Shown: in pieces, positions 22,229-30,066 of the stretch
Layout: each line of letters opens with the position of its first letter
Position numbering within the stretch: the stretch's first letter is position 1
Source of the DNA: Trebonia sp036501515
GTDB taxonomy: Bacteria > Actinomycetota > Actinomycetes > Streptosporangiales > Streptosporangiaceae
DNA length: 38,885 nucleotides
Direction: 5' to 3'
Assembly (NCBI GenBank): GCA_036501515.1
Contig: DASYAD010000295.1
Location: forward strand, 1-38,885
Notes under the pieces: generated by a model
What the model was told of the DNA's origin: nothing
The model's database searches: none
The model's input: only the letters and a program-made list of their open reading frames with translations
Made by a program: the position numbers and the translations under genes

Positions 22229-23272
22229 GTGATCGATGGAGATCGGCAGATGACGGGGACATCCGCCGCGTCCAGCCTGGACGCGCCCGTACCCGGCGCG
22301 CTGTTGAATGTCCGCGGCCTATCGGTCGCCATAAACGGCACGCAGCTGGTCAGCAACATCGGCTTTGAGCTGCGCCCGGGGGAGATCGTCGGCCTGCTTG
22401 GCGAGAGCGGCAGCGGCAAGACGCTCACCGGGCTCAGTGTCCTCGGCTTGCTGCCGCCGGGCTCGGCGGTCGGCGGGACAGTGGAGTTCCGCGGCCAGAA
22501 CCTGCTCACGATGCCGCGGGCACGGCTCCGGGAAGTGCGCGGCAAGGCCGTCAGCATGATCTTCCAGGAGCCCAGGGCCTCGCTGAACCCCGCCTTGCCA
22601 GTCGGGCGCCAGATCAGAGACGTCATCCGCAGTCACGAGGACGTGACGAAGGCCGAGGCTGACACACGGGCCGAGACGCTGCTGCGCGAGGTCGCGCTGC
22701 CCGACCCGCGGGCGGTGATGAAAGCCCGGCCACGGGAGCTGTCCGGCGGTATGTGCCAGCGCGTGATGATCGCGATGGCACTGGCCTGCGGGCCCGAGCT
22801 GCTCATCGCCGACGAGCCGACCACCGCGCTCGACGCGACCGTGCAGGCCGGGATCATGCGCCTGCTGCGCCGGATCGCCCGCACCAGGCAGTTGTCGGTG
22901 CTGCTGATCAGCCACAATCTCGGCGTGATCAGCGAGGTCTGCGACCGGGTGGTGGTGATCTACTGCGGCGAGGTGGTGCACGCCGACACGATCGACTCGC
23001 TGCTCGACCGGCCGTTGCACCCCTACTCGTGGGCGCTGCTCAAGGCTGCCCAGGTCGACCTGGACCAGCCCGACCTGAGCAGCGCGCTGGCTGGCACGGC
23101 CGCCAGCCCGGCCGATCCCCCCAGCGGCTGCCGGTTTCATCCCCGCTGCCCCTTCGCTGTCGGCCAGTGCGCGGCCACCCACCCAGAACTCGACCAGCTC
23201 GCGGCAGGCACCCAGGTCCGCTGCCTGCGCCACCAGGAGCTCCAGCTCGACGCGGCCGCGGTGACGGCATGA
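22229..23272 (+). CDS. ABC transporter ATP-binding protein, OppD/DppD-type
   Basis: Chosen start: GTG 22229, with GGAGGAG close upstream (347 residues); the ATG at 22250 is an alternative. The nucleotide-binding domain shows Walker A GESGSGKT, Q-loop MIFQEPRASLNPA, signature LSGGMCQRV, Walker B LLIADEPTT and the switch ISHN. Near the C-terminus, PSGCRFHPRCPFAVGQC is the cysteine-rich oligopeptide-transporter (oligo_HPY) motif, in some relatives an iron-sulfur site. It powers import through the membrane pair at 25980 and 27024. Its partner follows with an ATGA overlap. First gene of the importer operon, under operator sites 4 and 5. Confidence 0.9.
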   Translation: MIDGDRQMTGTSAASSLDAPVPGALLNVRGLSVAINGTQLVSNIGFELRPGEIVGLLGESGSGKTLTGLSVLGLLPPGSAVGGTVEFRGQNLLTMPRARLREVRGKAVSMIFQEPRASLNPALPVGRQIRDVIRSHEDVTKAEADTRAETLLREVALPDPRAVMKARPRELSGGMCQRVMIAMALACGPELLIADEPTTALDATVQAGIMRLLRRIARTRQLSVLLISHNLGVISEVCDRVVVIYCGEVVHADTIDSLLDRPLHPYSWALLKAAQVDLDQPDLSSALAGTAASPADPPSGCRFHPRCPFAVGQCAATHPELDQLAAGTQVRCLRHQELQLDAAAVTA

Positions 23273-24375
23273 CGGCCCCCGCTGGACCGCTGCTGCGGGT
23301 GACCGACCTGGTGGTCAGCTACGGGCACGGACGCAAGCAGCTGCAGGCGGTCGACGGTGTCTCCTTCGAGATCGGACGCGGCCAGACGCTCGGGATCATC
23401 GGCGAGTCAGGCTCGGGCAAATCGACCCTCGCGCTCGCCGTGGCCGGGATCGTCCCGGTGACCGCTGGAAGGGTTGAGTTCCTGTCCGGCCGTCAGCCGC
23501 GCCGTGGCCACGGTCGCGGATCGCAGGTTCAGATGGTGTTCCAGGACCCGGCGCTGGCCCTCAACCCGCGGCTGCCGGTCTGGAAGAGCATCGCCGAGCC
23601 GATGGCGCCCGGCGCCTGGCGGCTCCCGGCCGGCCTGCGCCAGAAGGCCGAGGTCCTGCTGTCCGATGTCGGACTCGGCCGCCAGTACGCCGACTCGCTG
23701 CCCGGCCAGCTTTCCGGCGGGCAGAAGCAGCGGGTGACCATCGCCCGCGCGCTCGCGGCCGAGCACCCGCTGGTGCTGTGCGACGAGCCGGTGTCGGCCC
23801 TGGACAGCTCGCTGCAGGTCGGTGTGCTCAGCCTGCTGTCTGAGCTGGCCAGCCAGCGTGATCTCTCCTACCTGATCATCTCCCATGACCTCACCTCAGT
23901 CGCCGTCCTGGCCGACCAGGTGGCGGTCATGTACATGGGCCAGTTCGTCGAGATCGGCCCCACCGCCGCGGTGCTCGCCCGGCCACGGCACCCCTATACC
24001 CGGGCTCTGGTCGACGCAGTGCCCAAGATCGCCCGCAGGACCGCGGAATCCGACCTTAATGCCGCGGCCGCCGACACCACGGGCGATGCCGTCAGCGACC
24101 CGCGTAACCCGCCGTCTGGCTGCCGCTTCCGGCTCCGCTGCCCCTATGCGACCGACCTCTGCGCCACAAGCGCACCCGCACTGACCGGCGACGACGAAAC
24201 ACCCGAGAAGGACGGCGGTTCCGGTCACCGGACTGCCTGCCACTACTGGCCGGAGATCGCTCAGCGAGCCCGGCCGCCGCGGCCCGGACACCTGGCCGGG
24301 CTCGCGCCCGCCGAGGCCAGCCGCTTCACCACCCTGGGTGACAAACGGTCACCGCAACCGAGGGGAGATGCCTAA
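23269..24375 (+). CDS. ABC transporter ATP-binding protein, OppF/DppF-type
   Basis: The ATG at 23269 overlaps the previous gene (ATGA) and gives 368 residues. Walker A is GESGSGKS, Q-loop MVFQDPALALNPR, signature LSGGQKQRV, Walker B LVLCDEPVSALD and the switch IISHD, followed by the oligo_HPY motif PSGCRFRLRCPYATDLC. A hydrophilic tail of about 50 residues extends beyond the usual end. It forms the second half of the ATPase pair. Its stop (TAA) directly abuts the ATG of the substrate-binding protein. A long open frame running upstream in this frame covers the previous gene and is a shadow. Confidence 0.9.
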   Translation: MTAPAGPLLRVTDLVVSYGHGRKQLQAVDGVSFEIGRGQTLGIIGESGSGKSTLALAVAGIVPVTAGRVEFLSGRQPRRGHGRGSQVQMVFQDPALALNPRLPVWKSIAEPMAPGAWRLPAGLRQKAEVLLSDVGLGRQYADSLPGQLSGGQKQRVTIARALAAEHPLVLCDEPVSALDSSLQVGVLSLLSELASQRDLSYLIISHDLTSVAVLADQVAVMYMGQFVEIGPTAAVLARPRHPYTRALVDAVPKIARRTAESDLNAAAADTTGDAVSDPRNPPSGCRFRLRCPYATDLCATSAPALTGDDETPEKDGGSGHRTACHYWPEIAQRARPPRPGHLAGLAPAEASRFTTLGDKRSPQPRGDA

Positions 24376-25983
24376 ATGCTTAATCGCAGACGTCCGACCG
24401 GGCCCCGGGCCCGCCAGTGGTCACGGGCCGGCGCCGTGTGCGCCGCCGCCGCTCTCGTCACGCTCGCCGCCGCCTGCGGCGGCAGCTCGGGATCATCGGC
24501 CGCCGGCGGCTCGGGGTCATCGGGCAGCACCGACTCAGGGGCGACGCTGCAGGTCGCCACCTCCCAGCCGCCGACCAACCTGGACCCGTGCGAGGGCACC
24601 GGCGGCGCCGACCTGCCGTTCCTGAACCCCGTCTACAGTCCGCTGATCTTCTCGGTGCCGTCGACCGGCGCGCTTGAGCCAGGTCTGGCGTCGAGCTGGG
24701 CCTTCAGCGCCAACAAGCTCGCACTCAACGTGACGCTCAAGCAGGGGCTGACGTTCCAGGACGGGACGCCGGTCAACGCGGCCGCCGCGGTCGCCAGCCT
24801 CCAGCGCTGCCTCGCGCTCAAGGTGCAGAGCGTTCCCACGATCAAGGACGTGGTCGCGACCGGGGCCGATACCTTCCGCATCGACCTGACCGCCCCGACC
24901 TCGGGACTGCCAGGCCTGCTTTCCAACCGCCTCGGCATGATCGTCTCCCCGGCGGCGGTCAAGAAGTACGGCAGCAACTTCGCCGACCACCCGGTCGGCG
25001 CGGGTCCCTACAGCTTCGTGAGCTACATCCCTGACAGCTCGGTGACGCTGGCGAAGTTCGCCGGGTACAAGCCGGCGGGCGAGCCCGCGGCCGGCGCGGC
25101 CGGCATGCACATCCAGATCATCGAAGACCAGACGGCCCTCGCCAGTGCGGTGATATCCGGCTCGGCGCAGTACGCCTTCGCCGTCGATCCCTCGGTGGTC
25201 GCGACGCTGGAGAAGGCCAGCGGCATCTCCGTGCACATCAACAACAAGTCGCTCGCGTTCACCGACCTGGCCTTCAACGAGTCCCTGAAGCCGCTCAACA
25301 ACGTTGACGTCCGGCTGGCCATCGAGTACGCCATCAACCGGACGGCGCTGGCTACGGGCGCGTCCAACGGCGTGCACAACACCGCCGCCTGGGCGCCGTA
25401 CCCGCCAGGCAACCCGTACTACGACGCGGCGATGAACAATGCCTGGCCGTACAGCGTGGCCAAGGCCAAGCAGCTGCTGGCCGAGGCCGGCTACCCGAAC
25501 GGCGTCACACTGACCGGTGTCGCCATCGCGGCGCCGCCGTTCCAGAACGACGGCATCATCTTGCAGCAGCAGCTGGCCGAGGCCGGCATCAAGGTCCAGT
25601 TCCAGAACGAGCAGCCCGTGCAGGCCATCGACTCCTTCTCTACCAAGGACTCGGCGATGATGTTCAGCATCGGCTACGACGCTGAACCCACCGCCTACGC
25701 GACGTACTACGGCCTGTTCTCCACCACGTCGTTCGACAACGCCGGCCACGTTCCGTCGCCCGCCATGGATACGGCGATCAGCTCGATGAACACGACCTAC
25801 AACGACAGCGACCTGATGACCGCCATCAAGCAGGCCGACCAGGCGCTCAAGGCCGAGGCACCCATCGCGCCGCTGTACTACAACCCGTTCCCCGAGGCCT
25901 ACACCTCGAAGATCCAGGGCGCGGACCAGGCATCGTCGCTCATCGGCGAGCCCGACCTGAACTACCTCAGTCTGGCCTCATGA
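24376..25983 (+). CDS. extracellular solute-binding lipoprotein, family 5 (peptide/nickel type)
   Basis: The 535-residue product begins with a basic n-region and a hydrophobic stretch. It ends in the lipobox LAAAC (C34), followed by a flexible Gly/Ser linker, so it is a membrane-anchored lipoprotein outside the cell. The SBP_bac_5 domain follows: LQVATSQPPTNLDP, VYSPLIF, FQDGTPVNAAAAVASLQRC, GAGPYSFVSY, DLAFNESLKPLNNVDVRLAIEYAINR and AKQLLAEAGYPNG. Family members bind peptides, nickel chelates, sugars, opines or glutathione conjugates. The setting here (fatty-acid-type genes, TesB, shared operator) suggests an organic acid or amphipathic ligand. It is translated right after the ATPase gene with no gap and overlaps the permease gene by ATGA. 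Confidence 0.92.
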   Translation: MLNRRRPTGPRARQWSRAGAVCAAAALVTLAAACGGSSGSSAAGGSGSSGSTDSGATLQVATSQPPTNLDPCEGTGGADLPFLNPVYSPLIFSVPSTGALEPGLASSWAFSANKLALNVTLKQGLTFQDGTPVNAAAAVASLQRCLALKVQSVPTIKDVVATGADTFRIDLTAPTSGLPGLLSNRLGMIVSPAAVKKYGSNFADHPVGAGPYSFVSYIPDSSVTLAKFAGYKPAGEPAAGAAGMHIQIIEDQTALASAVISGSAQYAFAVDPSVVATLEKASGISVHINNKSLAFTDLAFNESLKPLNNVDVRLAIEYAINRTALATGASNGVHNTAAWAPYPPGNPYYDAAMNNAWPYSVAKAKQLLAEAGYPNGVTLTGVAIAAPPFQNDGIILQQQLAEAGIKVQFQNEQPVQAIDSFSTKDSAMMFSIGYDAEPTAYATYYGLFSTTSFDNAGHVPSPAMDTAISSMNTTYNDSDLMTAIKQADQALKAEAPIAPLYYNPFPEAYTSKIQGADQASSLIGEPDLNYLSLAS

Positions 25984-27020
25984 CCGTAGCTAACAGCGTC
26001 ACCCTCGGTACGGCGCCGTCCGACAGCAGGCCGCGCTCGCCCCAGCGGGCGCGGCAGCTGTGGACGCACCCGACGACGGTCATGATCGCCCGGCGGGTCG
26101 GGCTGATGATCCCGACGGCCTTCCTGTCGAGCGTGATGACCTTCATCCTGGTCCACCTGGTCCCAGGCGGGCCCGCTCAGGCCCGGCTGGGGGTGACCGC
26201 GACCCCCGAGGGCATCGAAGCCGTCAACCAGCAGCTCGGGCTCAACCATTCGCTAGTGGACCAGTACTGGCGGTGGCTGACCGGGATCTTCCAGGGCAAC
26301 CTCGGTGTCTCACTGCAGACCGGGGAACCGGTCAGCACGATGGTCGGCCAGGACCTTCCGGTGACCATCGAGCTGGTGATCCTGGCCGCGCTTATCTGCC
26401 TGGCCTGGGCGGTCCCGGCTGGCGTGGTGGCGGCACGCCGGGCCGGGAGCCGGACGGACGGCGTGATCCGCACGACGTCCGGGCTCGGGCTGGCGGTCCC
26501 CGATTTCTTCCTCGCGATCGTGCTCATCGACATCTTCGCGGTCGGTGCGGGCCTGTTCCCTGAGCTGGGCTTCGTTCCGCTCAGCGAGAACTTCGGGCAG
26601 AACCTGTACCACCTGGTGCTGCCCGCGGCGGCGATGGGGCTCGGGGCCGGCGGGATCGTCGCCCGCCAGGTCCGCTCGGCGATGCTCGATCAGCTGACCG
26701 GCGACTACGTCCGGACCGCGAGGGCGATGGGCATTCCCGAGCGGACCATCGTCTGGCGCTACGCGACCAGGAACGCGATGCCGACCATCTTGAACGCCTA
26801 CGGGCTGGTCATCGTCGGGATGCTCGGCGCGACGATCATCATCGAGCAGGTGTTCGTGCTTCCCGGTCTCGGCAACGCGCTCGTCAACGCCATCGAGCAG
26901 CGCGACTACACGTTCCTGCAGGGCGCCGTCCTCGTCTACGTGGTGATCGTGCTGCTGGTGAACCTGGTCGTCGACGTCATCGTGCAGATCACGGCAGGCC
27001 GTACCGACGGGGTGGGATAA
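25980..27020 (+). CDS. ABC transporter permease, OppB/DppB-type
   Basis: The 346-residue protein has the DppB layout. A cytoplasmic basic N-terminus (about 35 residues, longer than usual) is followed by helix 1 (RVGLMIPTAFLSSVMTFILVHLVPGGPA) and a large external loop (ERLG-like NQQLGLNHSLVDQYWRWLTGIFQGNLGVS). Five more helices come next. The EAA loop near residue 240 reads DYVRTARAMGIPERTIVWRYATRNAMP and contacts the ATPases. It forms the translocation channel with the next permease. ATGA overlap with the binding-protein gene; 3 bp to the next gene. Confidence 0.92.
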   Translation: MTVANSVTLGTAPSDSRPRSPQRARQLWTHPTTVMIARRVGLMIPTAFLSSVMTFILVHLVPGGPAQARLGVTATPEGIEAVNQQLGLNHSLVDQYWRWLTGIFQGNLGVSLQTGEPVSTMVGQDLPVTIELVILAALICLAWAVPAGVVAARRAGSRTDGVIRTTSGLGLAVPDFFLAIVLIDIFAVGAGLFPELGFVPLSENFGQNLYHLVLPAAAMGLGAGGIVARQVRSAMLDQLTGDYVRTARAMGIPERTIVWRYATRNAMPTILNAYGLVIVGMLGATIIIEQVFVLPGLGNALVNAIEQRDYTFLQGAVLVYVVIVLLVNLVVDVIVQITAGRTDGVG

Positions 27021-27023
27021 CCC

Positions 27024-27938
27024 ATGACTACCCAGATGTCTATCCAGACGCCCGCGCCGGCCGACGCCGACGCTGGCGCGGCGCCCGCACGGCGCCGCCG
27101 GCCGGCCGCGTGGCTGGTCATCAGCCTGACGGTGCTCACCGGGCTGATCGTAGTGAGCATCTTCGCCCCGCTGATCGCCCCCGACAACCCGACCGCCCAG
27201 GATCTCACCCACCGGCTGGCGGGCCCGTCCGCGGCGCATTGGCTGGGTACCGACTCCTACGGGCGGGACGTGCTCAGCAGGCTCATCTACGGCGGGCGCC
27301 CGGCCTTCCTCGGCGTGCTCATCACCATGGGGGTGGCGCTGGTACTCGGCATTCCGTGGGGGCTGGCCGCCGGCTACTGGCCCCGGGTGGCGGGCGTCCT
27401 GCTGATGCGGGCGGCCGACGCCTTCCTCGCGTTCCCGGCGCTCGTGCTCGCGATCGCCATCACCGGCGTCCTCGGCCCCAACCTGGTGTCTTCCATGGTT
27501 TCCGTCGGCATCGTGTTCGCACCGTTCATCGCCCGCCTGATGCGTTCCGGCGTGCTTGAGGCCCGGCAGCGCGACTACGTGACCAGCGCCCGGCTGTCCG
27601 GACTGCGGGACCCGCTGATCATCGTCAGGCACATCCTGCCGACGGCGATCGGCTCCGTCGTCGTCCAGGCGACGGTGCTGACGGGACTCGGGTTCATCAT
27701 CGAGGGAGCGCTGTCGTTCCTCGGCCTCGGGGTGCAAGCGCCGACGCCGAGCTGGGGCGGGGACCTGTACGACGCGTACCAGGTCATCCTCGGTTCCCCA
27801 GGACAGGTAGTCGCGCCGGGCCTCGTCATCGCGGTCGTCGTGCTGTGCGTCTACCGCGTCGGCGACGCTGTCCGCGACGCCCTCGTGCTGACCGGCCGGA
27901 CCGACGTCATCGAACAGGAGCCAATCCTCAGTGCGTGA
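27024..27938 (+). CDS. ABC transporter permease, OppC/DppC-type
   Basis: The 304-residue protein matches DppC. Helix 1 (AWLVISLTVLTGLIVVSIFAPLIAP) is followed by PTAQDLTHRLAGPSAAHWLGTDSYGRDVLSRLIYGGRPAFLGV, the classic GTDxxGRDxxSR signature. The EAA loop is YVTSARLSGLRDPLIIVRHILP and the late motif EGALSFLGLGVQAPTPSWGG. It pairs with the upstream permease. The gene ends 8 bp inside the TesB-like gene, which couples the thioesterase to the importer. Confidence 0.92.
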   Translation: MTTQMSIQTPAPADADAGAAPARRRRPAAWLVISLTVLTGLIVVSIFAPLIAPDNPTAQDLTHRLAGPSAAHWLGTDSYGRDVLSRLIYGGRPAFLGVLITMGVALVLGIPWGLAAGYWPRVAGVLLMRAADAFLAFPALVLAIAITGVLGPNLVSSMVSVGIVFAPFIARLMRSGVLEARQRDYVTSARLSGLRDPLIIVRHILPTAIGSVVVQATVLTGLGFIIEGALSFLGLGVQAPTPSWGGDLYDAYQVILGSPGQVVAPGLVIAVVVLCVYRVGDAVRDALVLTGRTDVIEQEPILSA

Positions 27939-28860
27939 AGTGTCGGCCGGCGCCGCCGAATTCCTGGACGTCATGACCATCACGGACGACGGCGCCGGTA
28001 CGTTCGCCGGGAAGAGCATGAGCCGGCCAGGGAACCGGGTGTTCGGCGGCCAGCTGCTCGGGCAGTCGGTCCTGGCCGCCGGGCGGACCGTGCCAGGCGA
28101 CCGGCACGTGCACTCGCTGCACGCGTTCTTCCTGCACCCGGGCAACCCGGCCGAGACGTTGCGGTACAGCGTGCACCGGGTCCGCGACGGCGCGAACTTC
28201 AGCGCCCGTCAGGTCACCGGCAGCCAGGGAGACCGGGTCATCGTGACGGTCACCGCGTCATTCCAGCGGGCCGGGGGAGAGGGGCTGACCCACCAGGTCC
28301 CGATGACGCCGGTGCCAGGACCAGAAGGCCTGGAGCCGCAGTTCCCCTTCGTCCTGCCAGGCGCCCCAGCGGAGACCCAGGCGGTGGAGCTGCGCCGGGT
28401 GTTCGATGACGCCGAACTTCCCGGTCCCGAGGACGAGAACTCGCTGGCTGGCGTCGCGAACGGTCACCCGGGGCCTGCCCGGTCGGACGTCCGGCAGTTC
28501 GGTGAAGGGCGGGCCGACGCGGCCGTCTGGATGAGATTCACCCATGAGCTGCCCGATGACCCGCTCCTGCACGCTGCCGCCCTGGCCTACTTGTCCGACT
28601 ACTCGATCCTGCGCGGCGCGCTGCGGATGCACAGCATCCGGCGCGGCAGCGTGCGGACGGCGAGCCTCGATCACAGCATGTGGTTCCACCGGCCGCCGCG
28701 GCTGGAAGGCTGGACCCTCTACGACATCTTCAGCCCGGCGGCCAACGGGCTGCGGGCGCTCGGCACCGGACGGCTGTACACCCAGTCGGGAACGCTGATG
28801 GCCTCGGTTGCGCAGGAAGGTCTCGTCCGGCTGTCAGCCGGCCCGGCGGACCCGAAGTGA
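27931..28860 (+). CDS. acyl-CoA thioesterase II (TesB-like)
   Basis: The 309-residue product is a double hot-dog thioesterase. The first half has NRVFGGQLLGQSVLAAGRTVP and LHAFFLHPGN; the second half has the catalytic residues D223 (YLSDYS), S245 (ASLDHSMWFH; threonine in E. coli TesB) and Q295 (VAQEG). It hydrolyses acyl-CoA to free acid and CoA, probably preventing CoA trapping or releasing dead-end intermediates. The GTG at 27931 overlaps the permease gene by 8 bp, with GGAG about 10 bp upstream. A thioesterase as the last gene of a peptide-type importer operon is unusual and links the importer to acyl metabolism. Confidence 0.9.
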   Translation: MREVSAGAAEFLDVMTITDDGAGTFAGKSMSRPGNRVFGGQLLGQSVLAAGRTVPGDRHVHSLHAFFLHPGNPAETLRYSVHRVRDGANFSARQVTGSQGDRVIVTVTASFQRAGGEGLTHQVPMTPVPGPEGLEPQFPFVLPGAPAETQAVELRRVFDDAELPGPEDENSLAGVANGHPGPARSDVRQFGEGRADAAVWMRFTHELPDDPLLHAAALAYLSDYSILRGALRMHSIRRGSVRTASLDHSMWFHRPPRLEGWTLYDIFSPAANGLRALGTGRLYTQSGTLMASVAQEGLVRLSAGPADPK

Positions 28861-28871
28861 CCGCCCGCGGC

Positions 28872-28904
28872 GCCGCCTTCTTCGGCGGCTGGCCGGGGCG
28901 GCCA
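28872..28904. terminator. hairpins between convergent genes (bidirectional terminator candidate)
   Basis: GCCGCC and GGCGGC are perfect 6-bp arms around a TTCTTC loop (28872-28889). A second stem, TGGCC/GGCCA with a 5-base loop, follows at 28890-28904. Both lie in the 53-bp gap between the TesB gene and the convergent oxidoreductase. No long T-run follows, as is common in actinomycetes. Confidence 0.5.
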
Positions 28905-28913
28905 CCGGGTCAC

Positions 28914-29939
28914 TCAGTTCGCCGCTTTCTTAACGGCGGCGATGACCTGGGCCCACGCCTCAGGGCCGACCTCGGGCGGCCGGGTGAGCGTGACCCGGTC
29001 GACGCGTCCCGCGAACCGCGCCACCAGGCGCTGCGCGACGTCTTCGGTGGAGCCGCAGACGGCGAACTCGTCGACTACCTCGTCCGGGACCAGCCGGGCC
29101 ATCCGGGCCCAGCGCCCGTCGTCGCGCGCCCGGGACTCCGCGTGCAGCCGGTCGCCGAGGTCCCCCCAGCCGTGCGTTTCGAGCACGCCGCGGTAAGCAG
29201 GCGTGCTGCCGTAGAAGGCGACCCGCTCGCGGACGCGCTCGCGCCCGGCCGCGAGCTGCGCCTCGTCACCGGTCGCGATCAGGCAGGGCTGGCTGAGCCT
29301 GATGCCGGCGGCGGGCCGCCCGGCCCGCTCGGCCCCCCTGGCGAGCGCCGGGATCAGCCGTTCGTCCAGGTACCGGCGAGTGCTGAACGGGTGCACGAGC
29401 AGGCCGTCGCACACCTCGCCCGCGACCTCGGTCATCGCCGGCCCCACGGCCGCGATGAAGACCTGCGGCGCCGGACCCGGCAGCGGCGCGGGCGCGAAGA
29501 ACGGCGTCATCAGCGTGTGCCGGTAGAACTCGCCGTCGAACTTCAGCGCGGTACCGTCCGACCAGGCGGTCCAGATAGCCCGCAGCGCGAGGACGTACTC
29601 GCGCATCCGGCGGGCGGGATGACTCCAGGGCATCGAGAAGCGGCGCTCGATGTGCGGCCTTATCTGGCTGCCGAGGCCGAGTATGAACCGCCCGCCGGAC
29701 ATCCGTTGCAGGTCGTAAGCCGTGTACGCCGTCGTCATAGGGCTGCGGGCGAACGCGACGGCGATGGACGTCCCGAGGTCGGGCGTGCTCGAATGCTCGG
29801 CGGCGAGGACGAGCGGCAGGAACGGGTCGGATGCCGTTTCCGCGGTCCACAGCCCGTCGAAGCCGGCCGCCTGGGCCGCGCTGATGTCGCCGAGCGTCTC
29901 TCCGACGGTCCGCTGCCGCAGCACGCTGTCGATCTTCAT
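28914..29939 (-). CDS. LLM class F420-dependent oxidoreductase
   Basis: Read from ATG 29939 (MKIDSVLRQRTVGE), with GGAGGAGA upstream, the protein has 341 residues. It shows the luciferase-like barrel: AAQAAGFDGLWTAETASDPFLPLVLAAEHSSTPDLGTSIAVAFARSP, then YDLQRMSGGRFILGLGSQIRPHIERRFSMPW, the run that often marks F420-dependent actinobacterial members. PQVFIAAVGPAMTEVAGEVCDGLLVHPF follows. It probably transfers hydride between F420 and an organic substrate. The frame is open another 74 codons upstream, but that part covers the promoter region and the divergent gene. It is divergent from the CoA-transferase operon, with a perfect palindrome in between, so shared control is likely. Confidence 0.88.
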   Translation of the reverse strand: MKIDSVLRQRTVGETLGDISAAQAAGFDGLWTAETASDPFLPLVLAAEHSSTPDLGTSIAVAFARSPMTTAYTAYDLQRMSGGRFILGLGSQIRPHIERRFSMPWSHPARRMREYVLALRAIWTAWSDGTALKFDGEFYRHTLMTPFFAPAPLPGPAPQVFIAAVGPAMTEVAGEVCDGLLVHPFSTRRYLDERLIPALARGAERAGRPAAGIRLSQPCLIATGDEAQLAAGRERVRERVAFYGSTPAYRGVLETHGWGDLGDRLHAESRARDDGRWARMARLVPDEVVDEFAVCGSTEDVAQRLVARFAGRVDRVTLTRPPEVGPEAWAQVIAAVKKAAN

Positions 29940-29987
29940 GTTCTCTCCTCCGTGCTCGCACCGCCCGACCTGGCGGCGGGCGCATCG

Positions 29988-30016
29988 TTGACTCCCCTGG
30001 AGCGGGTTACTAGTAT
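29988..30016 (+). promoter_or_regulatory. near-consensus promoter for the CoA-transferase operon
   Basis: TTGACT (29988-29993), a 17-bp spacer and TAGTAT (30011-30016) closely match the housekeeping sigma consensus. Transcription would start near 30023, inside the palindrome 30013-30037. On the minus strand, TATACT (30017-30012) may be the -10 of the divergent oxidoreductase gene, although no good -35 accompanies it. Confidence 0.68.
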
Positions 30017-30037
30017 ATGCACTAACAGTGCATATAC
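30013..30037. promoter_or_regulatory. perfect 11-3-11 bp palindromic operator
   Basis: The arms GTATATGCACT and AGTGCATATAC are exact inverted copies separated by AAC. The site overlaps the -10 element and start point of the plus-strand operon and a possible -10 of the divergent oxidoreductase, an ideal repressor position. Candidate proteins are the TetR at 35933 (end of the operon) or the GntR/FCD regulator at 21227, whose own promoter carries the same GCACT-N3-AGTGC core. Confidence 0.78.
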
Positions 30038-30066
30038 ATTCTGGTCCCGGGGAGGGGAAGGTCGCA

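Noticed and set aside
24376..27938. Nickel importer (NikABCDE)
   Set aside because: No hydrogenase, urease or NikR genes nearby; operon control and TesB point to organic substrates, though the binding-protein family alone cannot exclude it.
26310..28145. 611-residue minus-strand open frame opposite both permeases and TesB
   Set aside because: Arg/Asp/His/Gln-rich shadow; the plus strand carries clear DppB, DppC and TesB proteins.
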